Below, piece after piece: positions 8,027 through 16,337 of a stretch of 64,000 nucleotides of DNA. The translations under genes were made by a program, and so were the position numbers. Position 1 is the first letter of the stretch. Each line of letters opens with the position of its first letter. Origin of the DNA: Acidianus sp. HS-5 (GTDB lineage Archaea; Thermoproteota; Thermoprotei_A; Sulfolobales; Sulfolobaceae); contig NZ_AP025245.1 in the NCBI RefSeq assembly GCF_021655615.1, positions 1,302,001 through 1,366,000 of the forward strand, given 5' to 3'. Under the pieces are notes generated by a model. It did not search any database and was not told the origin of the DNA. It saw only the letters and a program-made list of their open reading frames with translations.

Positions 8027-9673
8027 TTACACGAACTTTAGTCCACCAGAATAACTCCCTTTCAATATCCTATCTATTGCAAACAGCGTGACAATCATTA
8101 CGGGCAGGGCAGCAATTAAAGCTGAAGAAGCTAATAAACCCCAGTTTATGCTCTCATCTCCTATCGCCAGTAACGCAAATATTGTAATTGTCTGTGCACC
8201 TTGCGGAGGGAAGGAGTAGTTGTAAGGAGTTGATGTGAATATCAGAGGATAAAACAGCAGATGCCAATTGAATATAAAGGAAAGGAGCAACACTGAGAAC
8301 AGCGCAGGTCTAGATAGAGGCATTATTATTCTAGTCATCTTACCTTTTATTGAAAACACTTCTGCTGCGTCTTCATAACTCTTTGGGAAACCTAAGAAGA
8401 AGTTAAAGAACAACCAAACTGCGAAAGTTGCAGTAAATATTGGTGTCGATAGTATTAAAGCCAACCAAGTGTTCAACAATCCAGCTGAGGAGAAGAACTC
8501 GTAAAGCGGGATTATGAACGAAGTTGACGGTAATGAATAAAGGTATATTGAGAGAGGTAGGAGGAACTTTAGCTTTCCTTTTGACACTTCGTAGGCTGAA
8601 GGTAAAGCTATGAATACGGTGAAAATTGAGGCAGTAACTGCGACTATTGCACTGGATACTAAATAAGGAACTGCCTGTGAAGCGGCTGAGGAGAAGTAAT
8701 TCGCAGTCAAGTCCTTGGGAAGTAAAACAGGAGGGTAATGGAAGTCCAGATAAGAACTCCTAAATGCAACTAGGAACATCCAGTAAACAGGAAAATCAAG
8801 GAAGACAAGAGCTAGAGATAGGAAGGCGAAGATTATCCCTTTGAAAACTTTATTAGGTATCCTTATCTTCAAGGACTTCCATCCTGTCCTTCTACTTCTT
8901 AACAGGAAGAGGAGAGCTATTGATGGAATTGTTGCAACTACACTTAGGATTGCAGCAGCTAAAGACCCTCCTGAAAAGTTATCGTATGAAAACATTTCAT
9001 CGTAAACTAAGAGGGGAAGCGTAGTTGTGGCAAACCCTGGCCCTCCGGAAGTCATAACGTAAGGTAAGTCAAAGTTACCTAAAGCTAAGATGAACTCCAA
9101 AAGGAATGATAACCAGAACGCCTTTCCTACCATGGGTAAGGCTACTCTGAAATAGTATTCTGAAAGGCTTAGGTTATCTACCTCTGCAGCTTCCCTAACG
9201 TAGGAAGGGATTGACCTCAATGAGGATAGCATTATGAGGAAAGGCATAGGTATTGAAGACCATACGCTTACTAAGGTTACTGCGTAAAGTGCTGTACATT
9301 TCATGTAGAGGGGGTCGAACTTCATTCCTAAGAAGTAAGTGAACCAACCGTATCCTCCGTAAAGGCTTATAGTCCATATTAATGCTGATGACGTGAAAGG
9401 GATAGTATAAGGTAACATCACAAGTAAGCTGAGCGCTCTCCTCCCTTTGCTTATCATATCTACTCCCACTGCAAGGAAAGTCCCTATGAGGGAAGAAGCA
9501 AGGGCTGTGAAGAAGGAGAAGAAGAGGGTATTGTAAATTACCATGTTAAGCGGGACTAGGTTTATCCCTTGGAAAGCCGACTTAAAATCGAGTCCTACTA
9601 AAAGGAAAGTTGCTCCGAAAGGGATAATTCCTAAGGCGATGATGTAAGTTAAATAAGGTATTGAGTACTTCAA
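8027..9673 (-). CDS. Fused two-domain permease of a sugar-type ABC importer
   Basis: This 548-residue protein holds two complete MalF/MalG-type permease domains in tandem. Each carries its own EAA coupling loop: EAAEVDNLSLSEYYFRVALP in the first half (about residue 165) and DAAEVFSIKGKMTRIIMPL in the second (about residue 437). About 12 membrane segments are predicted, six per half. Most carbohydrate (CUT1) importers encode the halves separately, so the fusion is unusual. The start overlaps the ATPase stop by four bases (ATGA). Substrate is not readable; the binding protein suggests a sugar, oligosaccharide or polyol. Confidence 0.85.
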   Translation of the reverse strand: MKYSIPYLTYIIALGIIPFGATFLLVGLDFKSAFQGINLVPLNMVIYNTLFFSFFTALASSLIGTFLAVGVDMISKGRRALSLLVMLPYTIPFTSSALIWTISLYGGYGWFTYFLGMKFDPLYMKCTALYAVTLVSVWSSIPMPFLIMLSSLRSIPSYVREAAEVDNLSLSEYYFRVALPMVGKAFWLSFLLEFILALGNFDLPYVMTSGGPGFATTTLPLLVYDEMFSYDNFSGGSLAAAILSVVATIPSIALLFLLRSRRTGWKSLKIRIPNKVFKGIIFAFLSLALVFLDFPVYWMFLVAFRSSYLDFHYPPVLLPKDLTANYFSSAASQAVPYLVSSAIVAVTASIFTVFIALPSAYEVSKGKLKFLLPLSIYLYSLPSTSFIIPLYEFFSSAGLLNTWLALILSTPIFTATFAVWLFFNFFLGFPKSYEDAAEVFSIKGKMTRIIMPLSRPALFSVLLLSFIFNWHLLFYPLIFTSTPYNYSFPPQGAQTITIFALLAIGDESINWGLLASSALIAALPVMIVTLFAIDRILKGSYSGGLKFV

Positions 9674-10599
9674 GGTATCACCTTGTATTTAAAATCAAAG
9701 TTAATTTCTTCCCCAATTTTTAGTCTCTTGTTTGAAAAAGCCTTTATTTCTTCATTACTGTAAGATATGTAAATCAAATATCTGTCCCCCCAGAATTCCA
9801 CATCCTTAACTACGCCCTTATAATTCCCCTCACCAATTTTCACGTCTTCAGGCCTTATTCCTACCTTACCTTTTCCGTCATGTATTATACTCATTGGAGG
9901 GTTTCCAAAGAAAGAAGCTACAAACTCGTTTGCAGGGTTTTCGTATATCTCCTCTGGTGAACCGATTTGGATTATCTTTCCTTGGTCTATTATCGCTATC
10001 CTGTCTGCTAAAGCCATTGCCTCTGTTTGGTCGTGTGTTACGTAAAGTGTAGTTATCGAGTTTTCCAGCTGTATTTCCCTAATTAATTTCCTAGCGGAAA
10101 TCCTTTGGGGGGCATCTAAGTTTGACAAAGGCTCGTCCATTAAGAAAACCTTTGACCTCTTTACTAGGGCTCTAGCTAAGCCCACTCTCTGTTGTTGCCC
10201 TCCTGAGAGCTGTGAAGGGTACCTATCGAGGAGGTTGGAAATTCCTAACCTCTTTGATACTTCCTCAATGATTTTTTCCCTCTCCTCTTTCTTCAGGCTT
10301 TCTATAGGCATTGATAAATTCTCGTAGACCGTCTTGTTGGGGTATAAAGCGAAGTTCTGGAAAACCATTGATACTTCCCTTTTTCCGGGAGGCAAAGAAG
10401 TGACGTCTTTTTCCTCAATTAAAATACTTCCTTCATCTATTTTTTCTAAACCCGCTACAGACCTAAGGAGGGTGGTCTTTCCAGAACCGGATGGGCCTAA
10501 AATTACAAAAAATTCTCCCTTTTCAATTTTTAAGCTAATCCTCTCTAGTGCGTAAAGCTTACCGAACTTCTTGCTTACATCCTTAAGTTCGACACTCAT
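9670..10599 (-). CDS. ABC importer ATPase (MalK/GlcV/UgpC type)
   Basis: The 309-residue ATPase has Walker A GPSGSGKTT (about residues 35-43), Q-loop MVFQNFALYPNKTVYENL, signature LSGGQQQRVGLARAL, Walker B KVFLMDEPLSNLDA and the switch histidine in LYVTHDQTEAMALADR. After the nucleotide-binding domain comes a short OB-like domain (VGIRPEDVKIGEG), as in MalK and GlcV. It energises the fused permease encoded directly downstream, with which it overlaps by four bases. The regulatory domain is shorter than the roughly 370-residue MalK norm. It is the middle gene of a three-gene operon. Confidence 0.92.
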   Translation of the reverse strand: MSVELKDVSKKFGKLYALERISLKIEKGEFFVILGPSGSGKTTLLRSVAGLEKIDEGSILIEEKDVTSLPPGKREVSMVFQNFALYPNKTVYENLSMPIESLKKEEREKIIEEVSKRLGISNLLDRYPSQLSGGQQQRVGLARALVKRSKVFLMDEPLSNLDAPQRISARKLIREIQLENSITTLYVTHDQTEAMALADRIAIIDQGKIIQIGSPEEIYENPANEFVASFFGNPPMSIIHDGKGKVGIRPEDVKIGEGNYKGVVKDVEFWGDRYLIYISYSNEEIKAFSNKRLKIGEEINFDFKYKVIP

Positions 10600-10603
10600 G
10601 ACT

Positions 10604-11989
10604 TTACCCGCTTACTGCTTTAATCCAATCTTGTGCGGCAGTATTTAATGCTTGCTCTGCGGAGATTTTTCCGGTTAAGTAGCAATGTACTTCATTGTTA
10701 AATGACGGAATTAAGCTTGGATACGTAGGAGGTATGTTAGGCGGGTTTGACCATGCTTCTTCTGCTCCTCTGTAAACCTGGGTTAACCACTCTCTTTCAT
10801 ATGAAGGTATTGATGTGTTGCTTATTAAGCTCTGGAACGCCTCTTTAGATATTGGGAACTTACCGAATTTCAGGAAGGCAATCTTTTGAGTTTGAGGCGA
10901 AACAAGAAAGGCGAGGAACTCTTCCGCTAACTGCTTATTCGGTGAGTATTTGCTTATCCCCAGAAAATCTGTTCCTGTCTCTGCATAGTCTCCCGGTAGA
11001 GGAGCTAGGTAAGTATGGTCTCTTTCTGTCGTGTTTAAGCATGTCAGCTGTGTAGTAAATATGAAAGCTCCTGCAGCTTCTGGGTAAAATTGCGCAAAGT
11101 TTCCGTAACATATTTGTACAGAAGACGGAGAAGGTTCGTAGGATATTAAGTCGTAGTAAGTTTCTAAAGCTTTCACTCCTGCAGTCGAGTTAAATGAAGG
11201 TAGAGGATATGAGTAGCCCGATAAAGTGTAGCTTTCGAACATTATATTGTAACCGGGAATTCCGCCTATCTTTCCTTGGGTCAGCATAGGACAGTCCCTA
11301 TAATACCAGCCAAAGACTGCGGGGTAAGCATCTATTATCCCATGTGAAACGTGGTCGTCAATTAGGAAACCGTATTTAGTTATTCCGTGAGTGGTGAGGA
11401 AGCTATCGACGTCTAGTACTACGCTCCAGTTTTCCCAAGTTGTTGGGTTGAAGTTCATGTGGTATTCTTCGTAAAATTCTTTTGCTAACGTAGAGTTGCA
11501 AAATATGCATTCCTTATAAGCTGTTAAATATACTGCGGTTTCGTAAGCGATTCCTATCATTTCAGTTTTACCCGTAGTTGTGTTATATATTATTCCTCCG
11601 AAGTCCTCCTGGGGCATTATTATGTCTGTCATGTTAAACATCGATTCATTGAGGCAGATCAAGTAAGGAGATACTTTCTGCGCAGAAGTTGAAGAAAATC
11701 CTATTATATCGTACTGAGTCGAATGAGCTTCTAGTGCCGAAATTTCCTCAGTTATGTATTCGCTGAAAGGATAGCATATTACCTTTACTGTGACTCCTGG
11801 GTGCTCTTTAGAAAAGAGGTTCCCAGCACACTGGATGAACTTTGCTGACTCTCCGGAGAACGTAACTACTGTCAATGTTACAGACGTTGTAGTAGTCTTA
11901 TGAGAAATTGCTAAGTAAGCCGCTAGTCCTGCTATTATAACTATTACGACTACAATGAGGGCTATTATTGTTTTTGATATACCTTTCAT
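10604..11989 (-). CDS. Sugar-type ABC substrate-binding protein with class III signal peptide
   Basis: First gene of the importer operon, 461 residues. The N-terminus is MKG followed by ISKTIIALIVVVIVIIAG: a short basic stretch, a Gly before the cleavage site and a long hydrophobic helix. That is the type IV pilin-like class III signal processed by PibD in Sulfolobales sugar-binding proteins (bindosome). A Thr-rich linker (KTTTTSVT) leads into a type I extracellular-solute-binding fold (LTVVTFSGESAKFIQCAGNLFSKEHPGV). Near the C-terminus, AEEFLAFLVSPQTQKIAFLKFGKFPISKEAF is typical of family-1 binding proteins. The ligand is unknown. The ATPase follows four bases after the stop. Confidence 0.85.
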   Translation of the reverse strand: MKGISKTIIALIVVVIVIIAGLAAYLAISHKTTTTSVTLTVVTFSGESAKFIQCAGNLFSKEHPGVTVKVICYPFSEYITEEISALEAHSTQYDIIGFSSTSAQKVSPYLICLNESMFNMTDIIMPQEDFGGIIYNTTTGKTEMIGIAYETAVYLTAYKECIFCNSTLAKEFYEEYHMNFNPTTWENWSVVLDVDSFLTTHGITKYGFLIDDHVSHGIIDAYPAVFGWYYRDCPMLTQGKIGGIPGYNIMFESYTLSGYSYPLPSFNSTAGVKALETYYDLISYEPSPSSVQICYGNFAQFYPEAAGAFIFTTQLTCLNTTERDHTYLAPLPGDYAETGTDFLGISKYSPNKQLAEEFLAFLVSPQTQKIAFLKFGKFPISKEAFQSLISNTSIPSYEREWLTQVYRGAEEAWSNPPNIPPTYPSLIPSFNNEVHCYLTGKISAEQALNTAAQDWIKAVSG

Positions 11990-12165
11990 TTGAGGGCTTT
12001 TATGAACTTTATTAAAAATTTTTATTGTCTTATCTTTAAGAACGAAAAGATTAAAATATTATAATGAGAAGATAATAGATCGAGTTCATAGAGTATTGTA
12101 AAGGAATTTTAAAGTTTAAAATTTTAAAAAGGAAATTATCAGATCTTAATTTCATGAATCTGAAA

Positions 12166-12197
12166 ACTTTCGGCCAACTCTCACTCTATTTTTAAAA
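12166..12197 (+). promoter_or_regulatory. Candidate DNA-damage-responsive promoter of the PolB2 operon
   Basis: ACTTTC at 12166-12171 fits the ANTTTC hexamer reported upstream of UV/damage-induced Sulfolobus promoters (Orc1-2 dependent). A TATA-like TTTTTAAAA follows at 12189-12197. The TATA lies very close to the first ATG (12209), so either the true transcript start sits at or just inside that codon or an upstream TATA (near 12121-12130) is used. Functional assignment is inference from motif and gene identity. Confidence 0.45.
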
Positions 12198-12208
12198 CCG
12201 GATATAAT

Positions 12209-12448
12209 ATGGGAAGAACTCAGCCGTCTTATACCAAAGCCGTAAACGAGGAAATAAGTAAAATAGAGAAAGTCTTAGAGAGAACTCATTCCAGTGAACT
12301 GCTGGACTACTTGGAGAAGGCTAAAGAGAGAGTAAGGTATTTCCAGAATGCCTCTTATGATGAAGATTTAGACCCACGGGATATAGTACTCCTTTCAATT
12401 CTTTCTTCAATAGCGGAGGAATGTAAAAATGGAAGGTTACGTAGTTGA
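12209..12448 (+). CDS. Small protein, first gene of the PolB2 operon
   Basis: The 79-residue, strongly charged, helical protein (MGRTQPSYTKAVNEEISKIEKVLERTHSSELLDYLEKAKERV) shows no enzyme motif. It overlaps the PolB2 gene by 20 bases, so translation is coupled. A small helical protein upstream of PolB2 is a recurrent arrangement in Sulfolobales as far as I recall, pointing to a role as an accessory or regulatory subunit in damage-induced DNA synthesis. Function is unproven. The shape (two long amphipathic helices, acidic turn DEDLDPRD) would suit a protein-interaction role. Confidence 0.7.
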   Translation: MGRTQPSYTKAVNEEISKIEKVLERTHSSELLDYLEKAKERVRYFQNASYDEDLDPRDIVLLSILSSIAEECKNGRLRS

Positions 12449-14105
12449 CGCAAAGCCTATAAAGGGCGGATTAGTCATTTACCTAAACGGGTTTAGGAGA
12501 GCGTTTGTAAACACAACCTTTCCTGTGTATGCAATTACCGATAACCCTGAAGCAGTTTTGCAACACCCTTACGTTAATACGTTTTATGAGGAAGAATGGA
12601 AGGATCTGAACGGGAATAAAATAAAGCTCTATAGGTTTGAAGTTGACGACATCTCAGCTTATTATTACATGAAGAAGAGGATAAAGGTCGTTAATGAAAC
12701 TCCCTCGGTAGTTTCTCAAACTCTCCACAGGCTAGGGGCACTTCCCTTTAGGTGGGTTAAAGTAGAGGGAGGAAAAGTAGTCGAGTCGAGGGAAGAATTC
12801 CCTAAAGTTACGGGGATAACGTCGAGAGCTTACGTCAACCCTAAAGTTACCTATGCTACTGTAGTACCCATATCTTGGTACGGAGAAAGCGAAAGGGGAG
12901 ATAAAATGGAAGTAAACGGTGAAGTAGTAGATGGAGACGTAAAGGTAGACGTAGCAGAATGCCTAGGAGAAGGGTGCAACAAGGTGGAAGCAATAGTAAA
13001 AATAGACATGTCAAGGAAGCGTTCTCCTGTCTCTATAAAAGGTTTAATAGAATGGTCTTACACTTCTAAAGTCCTTTTGAGGGAAATAGCTTACTCAACT
13101 ATAGGTAAAGCTTTAACTGCAAACGAAGCTTGGGTCGCGTTAGAGAGGAAGGTGATTATACCCAGGGTAGTACCTAGGGTAGAGAAGATGAGAACTTTGG
13201 ACGAGCTGAAAAAAGTAGATAAAGGTGGTCTAGTAATCTTCCCTAAGGTAGGCTGTTTTGATGATGTTTATCAAATAGATTTTTCATCAATGTACCCCTC
13301 CCTAATCGTAAAGTATAACATCTCAGCGGAGACTGTAGACTCCTGTGATGACCTTAAGACCGAAATAGGTCATTTCCTGTGTTTCAAGGAGAAAGGAATA
13401 GTTCCGGAAGCACTCGAGTGGTTAATAAAGAGAAAAGAGGAGCTTAAAAAGGAAGACGAGGAGAGGGCTGAGGCTATAAAGTGGATTTTGGTAGCATCTT
13501 TCGGTTATTTGGGCTTTAGGAACTCTAAGTTCGGCAAAATAGAGGCATACGAGCTAGTGACTTACTTCGCTAGGAGGACCTTAAGGGAGGCTGTTGACTT
13601 AGCTGAAGAAATGGGACTTGAAGTATTGCACGGTATAATAGACTCCCTTACGGTAAGGGGAGATCATGTAGAGGACTACGTAAAGAAGCTTGAGGACGTA
13701 ACTGGTCTGAAGGTTAAGGTAGAGCATTTTCCATGGATGGTGTTTACTAAAAATAAGGAAGGTCTTCCTTATCCTACTAGGTATTTCGGTAAAGGAAAAG
13801 CGAAGGGAGTTATAAGGGAAAACATGCCCAACGTTGTAAAGGAGTTTTTAAAGAGGTCACTTGAGGAGCTTTTTAAGGCAGACAGTTGTAAGGAGATTGA
13901 CAAGGGTAGGCTTTACGAGATATATAAAGAGTACAGGAAGAAGATAATTTCCGGCGAACCTAAGGACTATGTCATATGGATTAAAGGAGTACCTTACGTT
14001 AGGGGTTTAAAAGGTTTTTATGACGCTAGAGGGGGTTTTCAAGGTGTCGATGTCTTCTATTACTTAAATTATCTGGAAAGGGCATACGAGGAGCTGGTAA
14101 TATGA
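12429..14105 (+). CDS. dpo2: Family B DNA polymerase B2 (Dpo2), degenerate active site
   Basis: The 558-residue protein is a short B-family polymerase. Motif A is intact (D284-FSSMYPSLI). Motif B is altered to KWILVASFGYLGF, with Ala in place of the usual Asn of the NS dipeptide. Motif C is H401-GIIDS in place of YGDTDS, so only one of the two catalytic aspartates (D405) remains. The exonuclease motifs (DIE etc.) are not evident in the N-terminal half. This pattern and length fit archaeal PolB2, an auxiliary polymerase implicated in damage-induced mutagenic synthesis in Sulfolobus. Its neighbours overlap on both sides (20 and 4 bases), forming a compact operon. Confidence 0.88.
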   Translation: MEGYVVDAKPIKGGLVIYLNGFRRAFVNTTFPVYAITDNPEAVLQHPYVNTFYEEEWKDLNGNKIKLYRFEVDDISAYYYMKKRIKVVNETPSVVSQTLHRLGALPFRWVKVEGGKVVESREEFPKVTGITSRAYVNPKVTYATVVPISWYGESERGDKMEVNGEVVDGDVKVDVAECLGEGCNKVEAIVKIDMSRKRSPVSIKGLIEWSYTSKVLLREIAYSTIGKALTANEAWVALERKVIIPRVVPRVEKMRTLDELKKVDKGGLVIFPKVGCFDDVYQIDFSSMYPSLIVKYNISAETVDSCDDLKTEIGHFLCFKEKGIVPEALEWLIKRKEELKKEDEERAEAIKWILVASFGYLGFRNSKFGKIEAYELVTYFARRTLREAVDLAEEMGLEVLHGIIDSLTVRGDHVEDYVKKLEDVTGLKVKVEHFPWMVFTKNKEGLPYPTRYFGKGKAKGVIRENMPNVVKEFLKRSLEELFKADSCKEIDKGRLYEIYKEYRKKIISGEPKDYVIWIKGVPYVRGLKGFYDARGGFQGVDVFYYLNYLERAYEELVI

Positions 14106-14683
14106 GATTAGGATTTAAGGAGATTGACTCAATCATTAGGAGGGACAGGATAGTTGAGTTTTACTCTACGGAAGAGGACTTACTGTACCTAATTTACCAT
14201 AGGACCTTGGTTTTATCATCCCCTATAAAAGTAGTTATAGTCTCAGAGAGGGGAGGGATAGACCCAGGACTAGTAGAGAGGTTTGAGCACATTTTCCTTA
14301 AAAAATCTGAAATTTATATAAGGAGGGCTTTCAAGGCTGAAGACGTTAATCCTACAATTGAAGCTATGGGTGACGGCGAATTAGTAATACTTGACCCTTT
14401 TCACCACAAGAGGCTTTATACTGAAATAGTTTCATCAATAAGGAAGAGGAAAGGGAGGACTTTCATATTCAGCTTCATGGACAGGGAGAAGGAAGGTTCG
14501 ATATTTGCTTTGCACTCTTCTCACTCAGTAATAAAGATAGCGAAGAGGGGTAAAGGAGGTTTTTCCTTCATAGTCATGAAGAGCGTTACTGTAGATAACG
14601 TGGAAATACCTTACTCTGTGTGGGAAATTTTTGGTAAGAGTAAAGGAGGAGGGCTTATGAGCTTTATCTTAAGGGAAAGCTAG
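14102..14683 (+). CDS. RecA/RadA-fold-like protein without Walker A, third gene of PolB2 operon
   Basis: The 193-residue protein starts inside the PolB2 stop (ATGA overlap). Its pattern of strands (KVVIVSER, ELVILDPFHHKR, RTFIFSFMDREKEG, KGGFSFIVMKS) resembles the core of a RecA-like ATPase, with a Walker B-like ELVILDPF, but the usual GxxxxGKT loop near the N-terminus is missing (FYSTEEDLLYLIYH instead). I infer a degenerate RadA-paralog partner of PolB2; sequence similarity is weak and the call rests mostly on context. Last gene of the operon; an AT-rich intergenic region with a transposon relic follows. Confidence 0.6.
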   Translation: MRLGFKEIDSIIRRDRIVEFYSTEEDLLYLIYHRTLVLSSPIKVVIVSERGGIDPGLVERFEHIFLKKSEIYIRRAFKAEDVNPTIEAMGDGELVILDPFHHKRLYTEIVSSIRKRKGRTFIFSFMDREKEGSIFALHSSHSVIKIAKRGKGGFSFIVMKSVTVDNVEIPYSVWEIFGKSKGGGLMSFILRES

Positions 14684-15036
14684 TTGACAGAAGGTGTTTA
14701 TAATAATTACTTAAGGAAAGCGTTACGTTAAAGGTAAGATGTCTTATAGTATAACAGTTGTAACGTAGCTTAAAATTTTCAACAAATCTAGGTATTTCCA
14801 TAAACATATTTCAACGACCTATATATCTTCTCAGCCTAAGGTAACTGATTATCGTTAATCTGCTTCTCAGACTTCATACTTTTCAATTAACCAAACGCAA
14901 ATTTAAAAACTTTGTAATACCAGGAATTCCATATTTACCAAGGGAAAGTAGAACAACTGCTATCTCTGGTATAAACAAGACAAGTAAGTAAATTCAAAGC
15001 ATTGATAACTATGAGTGTTTCATGATAGAATTTCCT
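14684..15036 (-). repeat. Gene-free interval holding dispersed repeat copy B (14772-14965)
   Basis: The core 14772-14965 is the second copy of the repeat at 7803-8000. On the minus strand it keeps a longer coding-like frame, beginning AVVLLSLGKYGIPGITKFLN and running through three stops to IPRFVENFK. This looks like the remains of a transposase or other mobile-gene N-terminal region. The remaining flanks are AT-rich without structure. It separates the convergent PolB2 operon and the AAA ATPase gene. Confidence 0.55.
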
Positions 15037-16227
15037 TTAAACTCTCAGAAGAAAAATAGGGATTTCCTCCTCGTTTAATACCTTTACGTCCTTGGGGTAA
15101 CTCCTGTGCTGTCTTTTACTCTTTATTTCTATTTTATATTCCCCTGCTATAACGTCTATCTCCACCGAATTCTTAAAATAATATACGTTCTCTACTTTCC
15201 TCCTTAAGTGTTCTTGTACAACGTTCTCCAAGAGAGCTGACTTATCGAATTCCTTATTGACCCACCAGGAAACTGCTTGGAGGATAAAGGGATCTCTGAA
15301 GAATACCTTCTTCTCCTTCCTCTTTATTATTTCATCTCCTCTTTTTAAGTAAGCTACGTCAACTAGGAACAGATCAATTAGGAAGTTTATGTACTCCTCT
15401 ACAGTATTGTGAGATACTCCTATATCTCCTGCTATAGAATTAAAAGATAACGCTGAAGGTATTTTATCTAGCAAGGAATAAAATATGTTCTGGACTAGGT
15501 CTGCCCTCTTTCCTGCCCTATATATCTCGGAGAGTATTGACTGTATAAGGGTCTCCTTACTATTAGGGCCCTCATTTATTGACCTTGGAAAACCTCCTAG
15601 CTTTAAGTATTCCTCAAATAACGCATATGCAAGTCTCGTATCGAAAAGTAAGTCTTCCTTCGTCTTTTTACCCTTAATTTCAGCAAATTCTGGGTAAGAT
15701 AAGGGCATTACTACTATCTCTTTTCCTTTACCTCTCCTTCCTGGGAATTTTTCCGGGATCTTAGTAAGCCCTATTAAAGATGAACCAGTAACTGTAATTG
15801 CTGCGTTCTGGAATTCTCCTGAGTCTATGAAATACTTAAGAATTCTCCACCACTCATCTATTGCGGTTACCTCATCAAGGAAAACTACGCCATTCTCTTT
15901 CCTCCTCTTCTTCATCTCCTTTATCAGTTCTTCCAAGATCTTTCTGAATTCCGAAAGGGAGGTAATATAATCAAGGTCTAGGTAATATATTTCCTCTGGG
16001 TCTTTCCCTCTTTTAATCATCTCCCTTATAAGGAGTTTTATACCTGTAGTTTTACCTGTTTGTCTAGTGCCGTAAACGAAGTTTAAGCTGAAAGGCTCTA
16101 GGCCGACTTCCTTTATCCACTCTGGAACCCACTTAATTTTCTGTGAATTCCACTCCCTCAAATGCTTATCCTTATCTTCCCAATTATCATAAAACCACCA
16201 GGGATTAATATTATTAAACGTCTCCAT
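15037..16227 (-). CDS. AAA_14/DUF4143 family ATPase
   Basis: The 396-residue protein matches the archaeal and bacterial ATPase family with an N-terminal AAA module and a C-terminal DUF4143 domain. Walker A is YGTRQTGKTTGIK (about residues 54-66). Walker B is NGVVFLDEVTAID, followed by the sensor segment AAITVTGSSL. A winged-helix part (LSFNSIAGDIGVSHNTVEEYINFLIDLFLVDVAYL) precedes a nuclease-like end with VEIDVIAGEYKIEIKSKRQH, an E/D...E-x-K pattern. The family is widespread in archaea but has no settled function. The gene is monocistronic, with a poorly conserved AT-rich promoter. Confidence 0.85.
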   Translation of the reverse strand: METFNNINPWWFYDNWEDKDKHLREWNSQKIKWVPEWIKEVGLEPFSLNFVYGTRQTGKTTGIKLLIREMIKRGKDPEEIYYLDLDYITSLSEFRKILEELIKEMKKRRKENGVVFLDEVTAIDEWWRILKYFIDSGEFQNAAITVTGSSLIGLTKIPEKFPGRRGKGKEIVVMPLSYPEFAEIKGKKTKEDLLFDTRLAYALFEEYLKLGGFPRSINEGPNSKETLIQSILSEIYRAGKRADLVQNIFYSLLDKIPSALSFNSIAGDIGVSHNTVEEYINFLIDLFLVDVAYLKRGDEIIKRKEKKVFFRDPFILQAVSWWVNKEFDKSALLENVVQEHLRRKVENVYYFKNSVEIDVIAGEYKIEIKSKRQHRSYPKDVKVLNEEEIPIFLLRV

Positions 16228-16337
16228 TCTTGATTTTCTACTGACAAGAGATTTATAAACTTTTGTCAGTTGAATGACAATACTGTAAACAGAAAATATC
16301 AGAGAAGGAAAAATAAGTAAAATAAAAAGAAGGAAGT

